From positions 1-53,342 of the forward strand of contig NZ_JAVBXS010000012.1 in the NCBI RefSeq assembly GCF_030824435.1: a DNA stretch of 53,342 bases, in the 5' to 3' direction. Positions within the stretch are counted from its first letter, which is position 1. The number at the start of each line of letters is the position of its first letter. The notes beneath the pieces are model-generated. The model saw only the letters and a program-made list of their open reading frames with translations. It ran no database searches and was not told where the DNA came from. The position numbers and the translations under genes were made by a program. The DNA is from Rheinheimera sp. GTDB taxonomy: Bacteria; Pseudomonadota; Gammaproteobacteria; Enterobacterales; Alteromonadaceae. This document shows, piece by piece, positions 1 through 8,688 of this stretch.

Positions 1-2
1 AT

Positions 3-719
3 CTGACATTCAGTTACCCCGGCCATGACAAACAAGTGCTGAAAGACATTAATTTTAGTGTTAAAGCCGGTCAGACCGTGGCTTTGGTAGGGCGCTCCGG
101 CAGCGGTAAAACCACCATTTCCAGCTTGTTACCCCGCTTTTATGAAGTGGAGCAAGGCCAAATTTTGCTGGATGGTATCAACACTAAAGACTGCACTTTA
201 GACTCACTTCGCCGCCAGATTGCTGTAGTTTCCCAGCATGTTGTGCTTTTTAACGACACTATCGCCAATAATATTGCCTACGGTTTTCAAGGTGAGTTAA
301 CTAAAGAGCGTTTATTGGACGTCGCGGAAAAAGCCCATGTGATGGAATTCGCCGGCCAGATGCCCAAAGGTCTGGATACCGAAATTGGCGAAAACGGCGT
401 GACGCTTTCCGGTGGTCAACGTCAGCGTATTGCCATAGCCCGTGCTTTATTGCGCCAGTCGCCTGTGTTGGTGCTGGATGAAGCCACGTCGGCTTTGGAT
501 ACTGAGTCCGAGCGTAAAATTCAGGCGGCTTTGGATGAACTTCTGAAAAACCGCACCAATCTGGTTATCGCACACCGTTTATCGACCATTGAAAATGCCG
601 ACGTGATTTTAGTGATGGATCAGGGCGCAATTGTCGAGCGGGGCAATCACCACGAATTGCTGGCACAAAACGGTTATTACGCCAGCTTATACAAAATGCA
701 GTTTGGAGACAGTGCATGA
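3..719 (+). CDS. msbA: Lipid A export ATP-binding/permease MsbA, C-terminal part (5' end outside window)
   Basis: This is the nucleotide-binding domain of the inner-membrane lipid A flippase, which moves core-lipid A across the membrane using ATP. The reading frame is open from the first complete codon at base 3, so the transmembrane half and the start lie upstream of the window; the GTG at 36 is internal. Visible motifs are Walker A (GRSGSGKT), Q-loop (VSQHVVLF), the ABC signature (LSGGQRQR), Walker B ([12 protein letters not shown]) and the H-loop (IAHRLST). The stop overlaps the lpxK start (ATGA), the usual msbA-lpxK arrangement. The NBD alone cannot separate MsbA from other exporters; the lpxK neighbour decides it. 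Confidence 0.93.
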   Translation: MTFSYPGHDKQVLKDINFSVKAGQTVALVGRSGSGKTTISSLLPRFYEVEQGQILLDGINTKDCTLDSLRRQIAVVSQHVVLFNDTIANNIAYGFQGELTKERLLDVAEKAHVMEFAGQMPKGLDTEIGENGVTLSGGQRQRIAIARALLRQSPVLVLDEATSALDTESERKIQAALDELLKNRTNLVIAHRLSTIENADVILVMDQGAIVERGNHHELLAQNGYYASLYKMQFGDSA

Positions 720-1699
720 CCAGCCTGGAGCGCAGCTGGTATCAGCCTTTTGGCTGGAGCTGGTTGTTATTGCCACTGAGTCTGGTATTTGCATTGCTTA
801 GCGCCAGCAGGCGACTGCTGTTTAAAACCGGTGTGCTGAAATCACACCGTGTCGCAGCGCCTGTGCTGGTGATAGGTAATATTTCGGTGGGCGGTACCGG
901 CAAAACGCCTGTCACTTTATGGTTATGTGATTACCTGCGCCAGCAAGGCTGGAAACCCGGTATTGTCAGCCGTGGTTATGGCGTAAAACTGCAAGCGCCG
1001 GTATTGGTTGATGTGCAAAAAGACAGCCCCGCAACTGTCGGCGACGAACCTTATTTATTGGCAAGCCGGAGTTCATGCCCTGTGGTGGTCTGTCCAAACC
1101 GGGTGGCGGCAGCACAATTTTTGTTGGCTCACAGCGACTGCAACATTATTGTGTCCGATGATGGCCTGCAACATTATGCATTGGCACGTGATATTGAAAT
1201 TATTCTGCTGGATGGCAGCCGTGGTTTGGGCAATGGTTTATTGTTACCAGCCGGTCCATTACGGGAAGGTGTCTGGCGGTTAACACAGGCAGATTTAGTG
1301 ATGTCCAACAGTGTAAAAAGTCCTTTGACTCCTTTTACCTTTGAACTGCAGCCACAAAGCGCCCGCGCTTTATTAAATGAGCAGCAGCATTTAGCTGCCG
1401 GCACTGCCGTGACTCTCGTCAGTGGCATTGGCAATCCACGCCGTTTTACCCGCAGTGCAGCGCAAATGGGGTATCACAGCACTGCTTCGCACTTTTTTGC
1501 TGATCATTATGCTTTTCAGGCGGAAGATTTTGCCGATGTTGCCGGGCCTTTGCTCATGACCGAAAAAGATGCGGTGAAATGCCGGTCTTTTGCAAAATCT
1601 GACTGGTTTTATTTACCCGTTTCCGCCCGTTTACCTCAGGCCGCTCAGGATGTTTTAGCGGCCAAACTGACACAGTTGTGGAGTCGTTATGGCCTTTAA
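716..1699 (+). CDS. lpxK: Tetraacyldisaccharide 4'-kinase LpxK
   Basis: LpxK phosphorylates the 4' position of the lipid A disaccharide at the inner membrane. The 327-residue length is normal for the family. A hydrophobic N-terminal segment (about residues 14-30) anchors the protein, and the P-loop [12 protein letters not shown] lies at residues 54-65. Further family landmarks are SRGYG, the DDGLQH motif and the PAGPLRE segment. It starts four bases inside msbA and ends eleven bases inside the next small gene, so translation is probably coupled throughout the msbA-lpxK-ycaR-kdsB set. Confidence 0.96.
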   Translation: MTSLERSWYQPFGWSWLLLPLSLVFALLSASRRLLFKTGVLKSHRVAAPVLVIGNISVGGTGKTPVTLWLCDYLRQQGWKPGIVSRGYGVKLQAPVLVDVQKDSPATVGDEPYLLASRSSCPVVVCPNRVAAAQFLLAHSDCNIIVSDDGLQHYALARDIEIILLDGSRGLGNGLLLPAGPLREGVWRLTQADLVMSNSVKSPLTPFTFELQPQSARALLNEQQHLAAGTAVTLVSGIGNPRRFTRSAAQMGYHSTASHFFADHYAFQAEDFADVAGPLLMTEKDAVKCRSFAKSDWFYLPVSARLPQAAQDVLAAKLTQLWSRYGL

Positions 1700-1886
1700 T
1701 ATTGCACTATTAGACATTATCGCCTGCCCTTTATGTAAAGGCAGACTGAAACTTGATAAAACAAATCAACAGCTTATTTGTACTTTTGACAGGCTGGCTT
1801 ATCCGGTGAAACAGGATATTCCGGTGTTATTAAGTTCAGAAAGCCGCGAGCTGAGCGCTGCTGAGGTTGAACCATGGCTTTTGTAG
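1689..1886 (+). CDS. ycaR: Trm112/UPF0434 family small protein (YcaR-like)
   Basis: This 65-residue protein matches the short bacterial Trm112-like family, which typically sits between lpxK and kdsB. Residues 13-16 carry the CPLC knuckle. A third cysteine occurs near residue 31, but a fourth is not obvious, so zinc binding may be incomplete. The C-terminal half has the conserved [12 protein letters not shown] segment. The gene overlaps lpxK by 11 bases and kdsB by 13 bases. The bacterial family's role is not firmly known; eukaryotic and archaeal Trm112 activates methyltransferases. Confidence 0.9.
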   Translation: MAFNIALLDIIACPLCKGRLKLDKTNQQLICTFDRLAYPVKQDIPVLLSSESRELSAAEVEPWLL

Positions 1887-2629
1887 TGGTGATACCGGCG
1901 CGTTTTGCCAGCAGCAGGTTGCCTGGCAAACCTTTGGCCGATATCAACGGCAAGCCGATGATCCAGTGGGTGTGGCAACAAGCGACACAAAGTGGTGCCG
2001 CAGAGGTGGTGATTGCCACTGATGATGAGCGCGTAGCTAAAGTGGCAGCGGATTTTGGCGCCAAAGTGGTGATGACCAAAACCAGTCATCAATCCGGCAC
2101 TGAACGTCTGGCCGAAGTGGTGGATATTCTAAAACTTGCCAAAGACACTGTGGTGGTGAATGTGCAGGGTGATGAGCCTTTTATTCCACCGGCCATTATC
2201 CGTCAGGTGGCAGAAAATTTGTCGGGGCAGCATAAAGCACGGATGGCGACTTTGTCGGTGCCGGTATCGGCCATTGCCGAAGTGCAAAACCCCAATGTGG
2301 TGAAAGTGGTCACAGATAAAAACGGTTATGCACTTTATTTCAGCCGCAGTGTGATGCCCTTTGACCGCGATGGCGCTTATGCGGACAAAACAGCGCAAAT
2401 ATACCGCCGTCATATTGGTATTTATGCTTATCGTGCTGGTTTTATTCAGGATTATGTCAGCTGGCCAGTGTCAGAACTCGAGAAGATTGAATGCCTGGAG
2501 CAGCTTAGAGTGTTATGGCAAGGTGAAGCTATTCATGTGGCTGAAGCAGCACAAGTGCCGCCTGTGGGTGTGGACACGCCGGCAGATTTAGCCCACGCCA
2601 ATCTCTATGCCAAAGGGCTGGTTGCTTGA
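1874..2629 (+). CDS. kdsB: 3-deoxy-manno-octulosonate cytidylyltransferase (CMP-KDO synthetase)
   Basis: KdsB activates KDO as CMP-KDO for addition to lipid A in the cytoplasm. The nucleotide-binding N-terminus ([17 protein letters not shown], residues 4-20) is diagnostic. [12 protein letters not shown] and the later IGIYAYR and [11 protein letters not shown] segments are also typical. The 251-residue length is standard. The gene overlaps the preceding small gene by 13 bases and its stop overlaps the TTG start of the following pseudouridine synthase. Confidence 0.97.
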   Translation: MAFVVVIPARFASSRLPGKPLADINGKPMIQWVWQQATQSGAAEVVIATDDERVAKVAADFGAKVVMTKTSHQSGTERLAEVVDILKLAKDTVVVNVQGDEPFIPPAIIRQVAENLSGQHKARMATLSVPVSAIAEVQNPNVVKVVTDKNGYALYFSRSVMPFDRDGAYADKTAQIYRRHIGIYAYRAGFIQDYVSWPVSELEKIECLEQLRVLWQGEAIHVAEAAQVPPVGVDTPADLAHANLYAKGLVA

Positions 2630-3408
2630 GCGGGCAAGAAGATGCTGTTGCAGCGGTTTCAGCAGAAGCAACATTTCAGCTGGTATTTGAACATGCTGAT
2701 TTTGTGGTGCTGAATAAAGCAGCCGGAGTTAGTTTTCATTCAGAAGAAGGCGCTGGTTTAGTCGTACAGGCTGCTGCGCTGTTAGGTTATGCACTGTATC
2801 CGGTGCACCGGCTGGATAAAGTCACTTCAGGGCTGATTATTTTTGCCAGAAGTTCAGACACCGCAGCAGAATTGTCGGCGTTATTCTCAGCACAAAAAAT
2901 TCAGAAATATTATCTGGCACTGAGCACAGGTAAAAATACTAAAAAACAAGGTTGGGTCAAAGGTGATATGGCGCCCGCCCGGCGTGGTGCTTATAAACTC
3001 TTGAGCAGCCATGATAATCCGGCGGTGAGTTATTTTGTCTCAACAGGCTTTGTTTCGGCAGGTTTTGCCACTGAACAAGAGACTTTGCCAGCAAGGTTAA
3101 GGTTGTATTTGATTAAGCCTTTTACCGGCAAAACCCATCAGATCCGGGTGGCGTTAAAGTCGGTTTCTGCCCCAATTTTAGGTGACGAGCTGTATCAGGC
3201 GGACCCTTCAGACAGGGTTTATCTGCATGCGTATGCGCTTTGTTTTTATTATAAAAATCAGGACTGGCGTTTTGTTTGTGCACCGGATTCCGGCCAATAT
3301 TTTTTAACTTCAGCTGTGCAACAACAGTTAAAAAGCAACTGGGCAGCGCCCTGGTTGCTGGATTGGCCGCTTTATCAAAAACCAAATTGGCAGCACAAGC
3401 CGGCTTAA
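2626..3408 (+). CDS. RluA-type RNA pseudouridine synthase (TIGR01621-like)
   Basis: This is a 260-residue pseudouridine synthase of the RluA superfamily, acting on an RNA uridine that cannot be named from sequence. The catalytic aspartate is D64 in the HRLDK motif (61-65), followed by TSGLIIFAR. The KTHQIRV motif near residue 170 is the second family hallmark. There is no N-terminal S4 domain. The start is a TTG overlapping the kdsB stop (TTGA), since no ATG or GTG lies before the conserved region; a poor start codon plus coupling suggests low expression. The assignment to the TIGR01621 group rests on size and sequence feel. Confidence 0.85.
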   Translation: MSGQEDAVAAVSAEATFQLVFEHADFVVLNKAAGVSFHSEEGAGLVVQAAALLGYALYPVHRLDKVTSGLIIFARSSDTAAELSALFSAQKIQKYYLALSTGKNTKKQGWVKGDMAPARRGAYKLLSSHDNPAVSYFVSTGFVSAGFATEQETLPARLRLYLIKPFTGKTHQIRVALKSVSAPILGDELYQADPSDRVYLHAYALCFYYKNQDWRFVCAPDSGQYFLTSAVQQQLKSNWAAPWLLDWPLYQKPNWQHKPA

Positions 3409-3410
3409 GT

Positions 3411-3469
3411 TTTTTAACCACAAGGTTTTAACTACGAGGTTTTTAACCATAAGGTTTTTAACAACAAGG
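3411..3469 (+). repeat. Tandem ~15-bp direct repeat, four copies
   Basis: Four consecutive units follow the pattern TTTTTAACCACAAGG: 3411-3425, 3426-3439 (14 bp), 3440-3454 and 3455-3469. They differ by one to four bases. They start three bases after the pseudouridine synthase stop, so they lie in its 3' UTR and about 90 bp upstream of tcdA. No hairpin or spacer pattern is visible. Two other gaps in the window (near 31.5 and 34.2 kb) carry tandem repeats of the same unit length but different sequence. Confidence 0.9.
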
Positions 3470-3557
3470 TGGCGCAGCACAGCAGCTGCGCTTTTATGGT
3501 AAAAAGTGATTTGTTACGCGCCGCTTATGCGCAATTTTCAGGTGTAAAACACAACAA

Positions 3558-4409
3558 ATGTCAGATTATTTATTACGTTTTGCCGGTATTGGCCGTTTGT
3601 ATGGCACTGCTGCGCTGGAAGCTTTTGCCAAGGCGCATGTGTGTGTGGTGGGTATAGGCGGTGTGGGTAGCTGGGCCGCAGAGGCGCTGGCGCGCTCTGG
3701 TATTGGTGAAATCACCTTGATTGATTTGGATGATATTTGTATCAGCAATGTCAATCGTCAGCTGCATGCACTTTCTGACACTATTGGTCAGGATAAAGTA
3801 GCGGTGATGGCAGAGCGGATTTTACAAATTAATCCTGCTTGTGTGGTGCATCAGGTGACGGACTTTATTGCCGCCGACAATATGTTTGAACTCATGCAGC
3901 CTGATTTTAGTTATGTGATTGATGCCATTGATGCCATCAAAGCCAAAACTGCGCTGATAGCCCATTGTAAACGTAATAAAATTCCGTTGGTCACCATAGG
4001 TGGCGCCGGTGGTCAGACCGATCCCACTCAAATTCAGCTGGCTGATTTAACCCAGACCATCAATGACCCTTTGCTCGCCAAGGTGCGCAATAACCTGCGC
4101 CGAGACTATAACTACAGCCGCAATATCAAACGTCGTTTTGGCATAGATGCGGTTTATTCTACGGAACAACTAAGTTATCCGGCAGCGGATGGCACTGTTT
4201 GTCTGGCTAAACCTGAAGTGACTGATGAACAACCAACAGCAATGCGGCTGGATTGTAGTGGTGGTTTTGGTGCTGTGACAGTGGTGACCGCCAGTTTTGC
4301 TTTTGTGGCTGTGTCCAGGGTGCTTCGAAAGTTGGCCGATAAAGCCAATGTGGCGGCAAAAGAAGCGGCTTTGGCGGCCAAAGCCGAATCCGTAATATCA
4401 AACAGCTAA
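3558..4409 (+). CDS. tcdA: tRNA threonylcarbamoyladenosine dehydratase TcdA (CsdL)
   Basis: TcdA is an E1-like enzyme that uses ATP to cyclise t6A37 in tRNA to ct6A. The ThiF/MoeB-like Rossmann motif GIGGVGSWAAEALARSG lies near residues 32-48. It is followed by the LIDLDDICISNVNRQ segment, which contributes to ATP binding, and the family-typical NIKRRFG stretch. The 283-residue length is normal; the C-terminus is alanine-rich with a hydrophobic segment. Convergent csdE-csdA lies just downstream, and CsdA-CsdE supply sulfur to TcdA function in E. coli, so the context supports the call. The start ATG has only a weak Shine-Dalgarno. Confidence 0.95.
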   Translation: MSDYLLRFAGIGRLYGTAALEAFAKAHVCVVGIGGVGSWAAEALARSGIGEITLIDLDDICISNVNRQLHALSDTIGQDKVAVMAERILQINPACVVHQVTDFIAADNMFELMQPDFSYVIDAIDAIKAKTALIAHCKRNKIPLVTIGGAGGQTDPTQIQLADLTQTINDPLLAKVRNNLRRDYNYSRNIKRRFGIDAVYSTEQLSYPAADGTVCLAKPEVTDEQPTAMRLDCSGGFGAVTVVTASFAFVAVSRVLRKLADKANVAAKEAALAAKAESVISNS

Positions 4410-4439
4410 ACCAAAAAACCAATCTAAAAACAATGATTT

Positions 4440-4460
4440 GGCACAGCCTGAAGCTGTGCC
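4440..4460. terminator. Hairpin between convergent tcdA and csdE
   Basis: Perfect 8-bp stem GGCACAGC / GCTGTGCC with a 5-nt loop. On the minus strand it is followed by an AT-rich, T-containing stretch, so it probably serves csdE-csdA mainly; a plus-strand U-tract is poor. It may work in both directions. Confidence 0.6.
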
Positions 4461-4479
4461 GCTGATTTGCTGTTTTGGT

Positions 4480-4932
4480 TTAGTTTGCGGCTTTGATTTG
4501 ACTGGCCATTTTATCAAGTACAGCCTGTAAACCATTTTGTCTGGATGGGCTGATATTCTGATAAAGTCCAAGCGGCTTCAGCAAGGAAGTGAAATCCAGC
4601 TGCGCTAACTCGTTGTTAGGCAAGCCGTTTAGCTGGCAAATAGCCAGAGCCACCAAACCTTTCACCACCCGCGCTTCACTGTCAAAAGCCCAATAGTGTG
4701 TTTGTGTGATGCCATCAAATTGATGCAACAACCAGGCTTTGCTGTCGCAACCGGCAATTAATAACTCGTCACGCTGAAGATCGCTGCTAAAAGCCGGCAG
4801 TTGTTTACCCAGATTCATCAAAATACGGTATTTGTTTTGCCAGTCGCTGCTTGCTGCAATGGCTGGCAGTTCGTGCGTTGCAATGGCAAGGTAGGGCGCT
4901 TTACTTTGCAAAATAAGCTCATGGGCAGTCAT
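4480..4932 (-). CDS. csdE: SufE-family sulfur acceptor CsdE
   Basis: CsdE accepts persulfide sulfur from the cysteine desulfurase CsdA. The 150-residue length fits the family. The probable acceptor cysteine is C62 in the GCDSKAW motif, followed by the typical RVVKGLVALA segment. It is the second gene of a csdA-csdE operon with a 4-base overlap (ATGA), so the two proteins are probably made together. SufE itself is nearly identical in layout; the desulfurase partner and the facing tcdA favour CsdE. Confidence 0.92.
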   Translation of the reverse strand: MTAHELILQSKAPYLAIATHELPAIAASSDWQNKYRILMNLGKQLPAFSSDLQRDELLIAGCDSKAWLLHQFDGITQTHYWAFDSEARVVKGLVALAICQLNGLPNNELAQLDFTSLLKPLGLYQNISPSRQNGLQAVLDKMASQIKAAN

Positions 4933-6140
4933 TGCAATAACTCCACTGTTTGTTCTAGTGCTTGCAGCGTGCGATTTATGTCCTGGCTGTTGTTATAGGC
5001 AGCCAATGATAAACGTACAGCGCCTGGTAATTGCAGTGCCTGAAACAGCGGCATAGCGCAGTGGGTACCAGCGCGCACCGCAATTTTTTGTTCGTTTAAA
5101 ATTGCGGCCACATCTGTTGGATGTTCACCTTTAATATTTAAAGCCAGAATACCGGCGTTATTTTGCTGTGGTGACAACAGTTCCAGGCCTTTGATGGCGA
5201 GACAACCCTGGTAGAGCTTGGTGAAAAGTTGTTGTTTGTGTGCGGCAAGCGCTGCGCTATCAAAGTTGTTTAACCAGCACATCGCAGCTGCAAGACCAAT
5301 AGCACCGGCAATATTGGGTGTGCCTGCCTCTAACCGATAGGGCAACTGGTTCAGTGTAGTGCCGCTAAAGCTGACGCTTTTAATCATTTCACCGCCAAAA
5401 CACAAAGGTTTTAGTAAGTCGAGCAGCTCATAACGGCCATACAACACCCCAATGCCGGTGGGGCCATAGAGTTTATGACCGGAAAACACGTAAAAATCAG
5501 CGCCAAGCGTCTGGACATCGGGCCTTGCCAGTACAACACCCTGAGCACCGTCTATCACAGCGATAGCGCCGGCAACTTTGGCAAGGCTGATTATTTTTTC
5601 AAGCGGTTGAATGGTGCCAAGCACATTGGATACTTCCGCCACTGCAACTACTTTTGGTTTTAATTCAAGCAGTTGTTGATAAGCTTGTAAATCGAGCTCG
5701 TGTTCGGCCGTCAGTGGCACTACATCAATGAATACTCCATGCTGCTGACAATAAAATTGCCAGGGCACTATATTGGCGTGATGTTCAAGCGCGGTGAGTA
5801 AAATACGGTCGCCTGGTTTTAACACTGTGCCCATCAAGCCGGACGCCAGCATATTCAGTGCCTGAGTGGCACCGCTGGTCCAGATAATTTCTTCCCGTCG
5901 TTTGGCATTTAGCGCTTTTGCAATCTGGTCGCGGGCTTGTTCAAACAAAGTGGTTGCCTGCTGGCTTAACTGATGGGCGCCTCTATGCACATTGCTGTTA
6001 TCTTTTTGATAAAAAGCCAGTTCTGCCGCAATAACCGCCAGGGGTTTATGCATGGTTGCGGCGCTGTCCAGATAAACCCAATCCGGATGTTGCTGAAAAA
6101 ATGCAAACTCGTTGCGAAAAGCCTTGACGTCAAAACTCAA
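4929..6140 (-). CDS. csdA: Cysteine desulfurase CsdA (class II, SufS-like)
   Basis: CsdA is a PLP-dependent enzyme that removes sulfur from cysteine and passes it to CsdE. The 403-residue length is typical. K223 in the SGHKLYGPTG motif is the PLP-binding lysine. C361 in RAGTHCAMPLF is the catalytic cysteine on the short loop of class II enzymes. The N-terminal DSAATMHKP and the ALEHHANIVPW segment are also family marks. It heads the csdA-csdE operon and faces tcdA, which together argue for Csd rather than Suf or Isc function. Confidence 0.95.
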   Translation of the reverse strand: MSFDVKAFRNEFAFFQQHPDWVYLDSAATMHKPLAVIAAELAFYQKDNSNVHRGAHQLSQQATTLFEQARDQIAKALNAKRREEIIWTSGATQALNMLASGLMGTVLKPGDRILLTALEHHANIVPWQFYCQQHGVFIDVVPLTAEHELDLQAYQQLLELKPKVVAVAEVSNVLGTIQPLEKIISLAKVAGAIAVIDGAQGVVLARPDVQTLGADFYVFSGHKLYGPTGIGVLYGRYELLDLLKPLCFGGEMIKSVSFSGTTLNQLPYRLEAGTPNIAGAIGLAAAMCWLNNFDSAALAAHKQQLFTKLYQGCLAIKGLELLSPQQNNAGILALNIKGEHPTDVAAILNEQKIAVRAGTHCAMPLFQALQLPGAVRLSLAAYNNSQDINRTLQALEQTVELLQ

Positions 6141-6278
6141 AGATCACCTGGCAGGTACAAAAAATAAAGGCGGATTTTGCCCTTTTTTACCAAAGGCAGC
6201 AAGTTTAGCACTCTGTTGAAGAGTTGCTGTTTTGGCTCTATATCACCAAAAAATACAACAGCTGAAAAATAGCGGGCA

Positions 6279-6306
6279 AAAAAAAGCGCCCTTGGGCGCT
6301 TTTTTA
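6279..6306. terminator. Bidirectional rho-independent terminator after gltA
   Basis: Stem AGCGCCC (6285-6291) / GGGCGCT (6294-6300) with a 2-nt loop, flanked by A-runs on the left and T-runs on the right. On the minus strand the hairpin is followed by a strong U-tract, ending gltA ten bases after its stop. Confidence 0.9.
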
Positions 6307-6316
6307 CATACACAGA

Positions 6317-7603
6317 TTAACGTTTTTTGATATCAACAAAATCACGGGCGGTATAACCAGTATACAGCTGACGTGGACGGCCAATTTTGTGGCCTTTGTC
6401 TGACAACATTTCGTCCCAATGAGAGATCCAGCCGACAGTACGTGACATTGCAAAAATCACGGTAAACATGCTGGTTGGAATACCAATGGCTTTTAGGATA
6501 ATGCCTGAGTAAAAATCGACGTTTGGATACAGTTTCTTCTCAATGAAGTATGGGTCTGACAGCGCAATACGCTCCAGCTCCATCGCAACGTCCAGCAGTG
6601 GATCTTTAATATTCAGTTCTTTTAACACTTCATGGCAGGTTTCACGCATGACTTTGGCGCGTGGGTCAAAGTTTTTATAAACACGGTGACCAAAACCCAT
6701 CAGACGGAAAGAGTCGTTTTTATCTTTAGCACGGGCAACAAATTCAGGGATGCGCTCAACTGAACCAATTTCCTGCAGCATCACCAAACAAGCTTCGTTG
6801 GCACCGCCGTGGGCAGGGCCCCATAAAGATGCAATACCTGCGGCGATACAGGCATAAGGGTTAGCACCTGAAGAACCGGCTAAACGTACTGTGGAAGTTG
6901 ACGCATTTTGCTCGTGGTCCGCATGCAGCATAAAAATGCGGTCCATGGCTTTTGCCACTATAGGGCTCACTTTGTAATCTTCAGCAGGTACCGAAAACAT
7001 CATATGCAGGAAGTTTTCGGCATAGCTTAATTCGTTACGTGGGTACACAAATGGCTGACCAATCGTATATTTGTACGCCATGGCAGCAATAGTTGGTAGC
7101 TTGGCAATTAACCGGTGGGCAGAACGTTTACGCTGCTCAGGGTCATTTACGTTTAAATCTGAGTGGTAAAAAGACGACATAGCGCCAACCACACCACATA
7201 ACATTGCCATAGGGTGTGCATCTACGCGGAAACCCTGGAAGAATGACGCCAGCTTTTCATGCACCATAGTATGACGGGTAATGACATGGGTGAAGTTGTC
7301 ATACTGAGCTTTGGTAGGCAATTCGCCTTCCAATAACAAATAACAGGTTTCCAGATAATCCGATTTTACAGCCAACTGCTCAATCGGGTAACCACGGTGT
7401 AATAACACGCCGTTGTCGCCGTCGATATAAGTGATTTTTGATTCACAAGAGCCTGTTGACATAAAGCCAGGATCGAAGGTGAAGTAACCGTGCTGACCCA
7501 AGGCGCGTACATCGATTACATCTGTGCCTGCCGTGCCCGAGTAAATTGGCAGTTCGATAGGCGCCAGGCCTTCGATATGCACGACAGCTTTTTTATCTGC
7601 CAT
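6317..7603 (-). CDS. gltA: Citrate synthase, type II
   Basis: Citrate synthase condenses acetyl-CoA and oxaloacetate, the entry step of the TCA cycle. The 428-residue length and N-terminal beta domain match the hexameric, NADH-inhibited type II enzymes of gammaproteobacteria. Catalytic residues are visible: the histidine of GPAHGGANE, the histidine of MGFGHRVYK, and the aspartate of NVDFYSGI. The Shine-Dalgarno AGGAG lies seven bases before the ATG. The gene diverges from sdhCDAB, and a palindrome about 110 bp upstream of its start matches the candidate acetate-regulon operator described below. Confidence 0.98.
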   Translation of the reverse strand: MADKKAVVHIEGLAPIELPIYSGTAGTDVIDVRALGQHGYFTFDPGFMSTGSCESKITYIDGDNGVLLHRGYPIEQLAVKSDYLETCYLLLEGELPTKAQYDNFTHVITRHTMVHEKLASFFQGFRVDAHPMAMLCGVVGAMSSFYHSDLNVNDPEQRKRSAHRLIAKLPTIAAMAYKYTIGQPFVYPRNELSYAENFLHMMFSVPAEDYKVSPIVAKAMDRIFMLHADHEQNASTSTVRLAGSSGANPYACIAAGIASLWGPAHGGANEACLVMLQEIGSVERIPEFVARAKDKNDSFRLMGFGHRVYKNFDPRAKVMRETCHEVLKELNIKDPLLDVAMELERIALSDPYFIEKKLYPNVDFYSGIILKAIGIPTSMFTVIFAMSRTVGWISHWDEMLSDKGHKIGRPRQLYTGYTARDFVDIKKR

Positions 7604-7705
7604 TGGATTTCTCCTGTGTTGTTATTGGTTTAACCGGTAGGAATTCTTATTCTACCCGCAACTGGACCCTAAAAGTCAATTTTAATGCTTAACTGCATAA
7701 TAAGT

Positions 7706-7723
7706 ATTCGACTCTAGTCGAAT
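7706..7723. promoter_or_regulatory. Palindromic operator candidate between gltA and sdhC (CrbR-type motif)
   Basis: ATTCGACTCTAGTCGAAT: perfect 8-bp inverted arms around a 2-bp centre. The core CGACTnTAGTCG recurs upstream of crbS and in degraded form upstream of the DUF294 gene, acs and the porin. Its centre is 111 bp from the gltA start and about 260 bp from sdhC, so gltA is the likelier target. Seen directly; the CrbR link is inferred. Confidence 0.65.
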
Positions 7724-7788
7724 TGCCAATCCTGCCAGAAGCTTTACCCTGTCAAGCGTGGATTTTCTTCAACAAAATTAAACATAAA

Positions 7789-7817
7789 TTGTAATCCACA
7801 CTTGTGAAATATATACT
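7789..7817 (+). promoter_or_regulatory. Candidate sigma-70 promoter P1 for sdhCDAB
   Basis: -35 TTGTAA (7789-7794), 17-bp spacer, -10 TATACT (7812-7817). Spacing is ideal and the -10 matches 5 of 6 bases. It would give a leader of about 150 nt before sdhC. Confidence 0.55.
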
Positions 7818-7904
7818 GTTGCGGGTTCTAAATCAGTTCACTGACCGATAGATAAAAAATTGGGCTGAACCACTCCGCGCTGTAGCCTGTATATCCATTG
7901 GGTG

Positions 7905-7931
7905 TTGACTGTTTATGCAGCAACGTATAAT
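7905..7931 (+). promoter_or_regulatory. Candidate sigma-70 promoter P2 for sdhCDAB
   Basis: -35 TTGACT (7905-7910) and -10 TATAAT (7926-7931) with a short 15-bp spacer. Both hexamers are close to consensus but the spacing is suboptimal, as in activator-dependent promoters. The rest of the 369-bp gltA-sdhC gap holds the palindrome at 7706 and no gene. Confidence 0.5.
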
Positions 7932-7972
7932 GACAACAAAGCTCAGAATAGGGCGTCGATAGGCAAGAAACT

Positions 7973-8350
7973 GTGAAAAAGCAAAGACCTGTAAATCTTG
8001 ATCTCACCACTATATCCATGCCGGTAACGGCAACTGCTTCTATCCTGCATCGTGTAACCGGCGTGGCAATGTTTTTTGCGCTGATTTTCGTGATTTGGGC
8101 TTGGGCAGTATCCCTGTCTTCTGCCGAAGGTTTTGCACTGGTAAAAGAAGTCATGACTTCTTTTGTCGCCAAGTTCATCGCCTGGGGTACCATCACTGTG
8201 CTGATTTATCACCTGGTCGGCGGCGTACGCCACCTGATCATGGATATGGGCCATTGGGAAGAGTTAGAGTCGGGCAAACTCAGCGCTAAATTAGCTATAG
8301 CGTTGTGGCTTGTACTGGCCGTATTAGCTGGAGTCTGGTTATGGTTCTGA
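7973..8350 (+). CDS. sdhC: Succinate dehydrogenase cytochrome b556 subunit SdhC
   Basis: SdhC is a membrane anchor of complex II that helps bind haem b and ubiquinone. The 125-residue protein has three predicted membrane helices. It carries the SILHR motif (24-27-ish, quinone site) and the YHLVGGVRH segment, where H80 corresponds to the usual haem ligand. The start is GTG with an AGG-containing upstream sequence. It is the first gene of sdhCDAB and its end overlaps sdhD by ten bases. Confidence 0.95.
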   Translation: MKKQRPVNLDLTTISMPVTATASILHRVTGVAMFFALIFVIWAWAVSLSSAEGFALVKEVMTSFVAKFIAWGTITVLIYHLVGGVRHLIMDMGHWEELESGKLSAKLAIALWLVLAVLAGVWLWF

Positions 8351-8688
8351 ATCAAGCATCATTAAAGCGTGATGGCGTACAAGATTACGTTTCATTACGC
8401 GCAACAGCCGTCATTTTAACGCTGTATACCTTTTTTATCCTCGGTTATTTCCTGTGCACCCCGGAAATTACTTTTGAAGGCTGGAAAGCCTTATTTTCTA
8501 ATATTCTGGTGAAAGCCTTCACCTTACTGGCATTGGTTTGTATTGCTGTTCACACCAAAATTGGTTTGTGGCAGGTACTGACCGACTATGTAAAATCATC
8601 GACATTACGCGCTGTGCTGCAATTTGTGTTGTACACCATCGCTTTTGGTTATGTCGCTGTTGGCCTGTTTGTTCTGTGGGGTGCTTAA
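8341..8688 (+). CDS. sdhD: Succinate dehydrogenase membrane anchor subunit SdhD
   Basis: SdhD is the second complex II anchor. From the ATG at 8341 the protein has 115 residues, the usual length. The frame is open further upstream, but that part overlaps sdhC and looks unlike SdhD. Three hydrophobic helices are visible, with the AVHTKIGLWQVLTDYV segment containing the histidine expected near haem and the DY pair near the quinone site. Its stop directly abuts the sdhA start. Confidence 0.93.
   Translation: MVLNQASLKRDGVQDYVSLRATAVILTLYTFFILGYFLCTPEITFEGWKALFSNILVKAFTLLALVCIAVHTKIGLWQVLTDYVKSSTLRAVLQFVLYTIAFGYVAVGLFVLWGA

Noticed and set aside
3411-3469. Possible CRISPR-like array
   Set aside because: Units are directly adjacent with no spacers and too short; no cas genes are present.
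3469-3657. 62-codon ORF overlapping the tcdA start
   Set aside because: Half of it lies within tcdA in another frame; no ribosome site or protein-like pattern.
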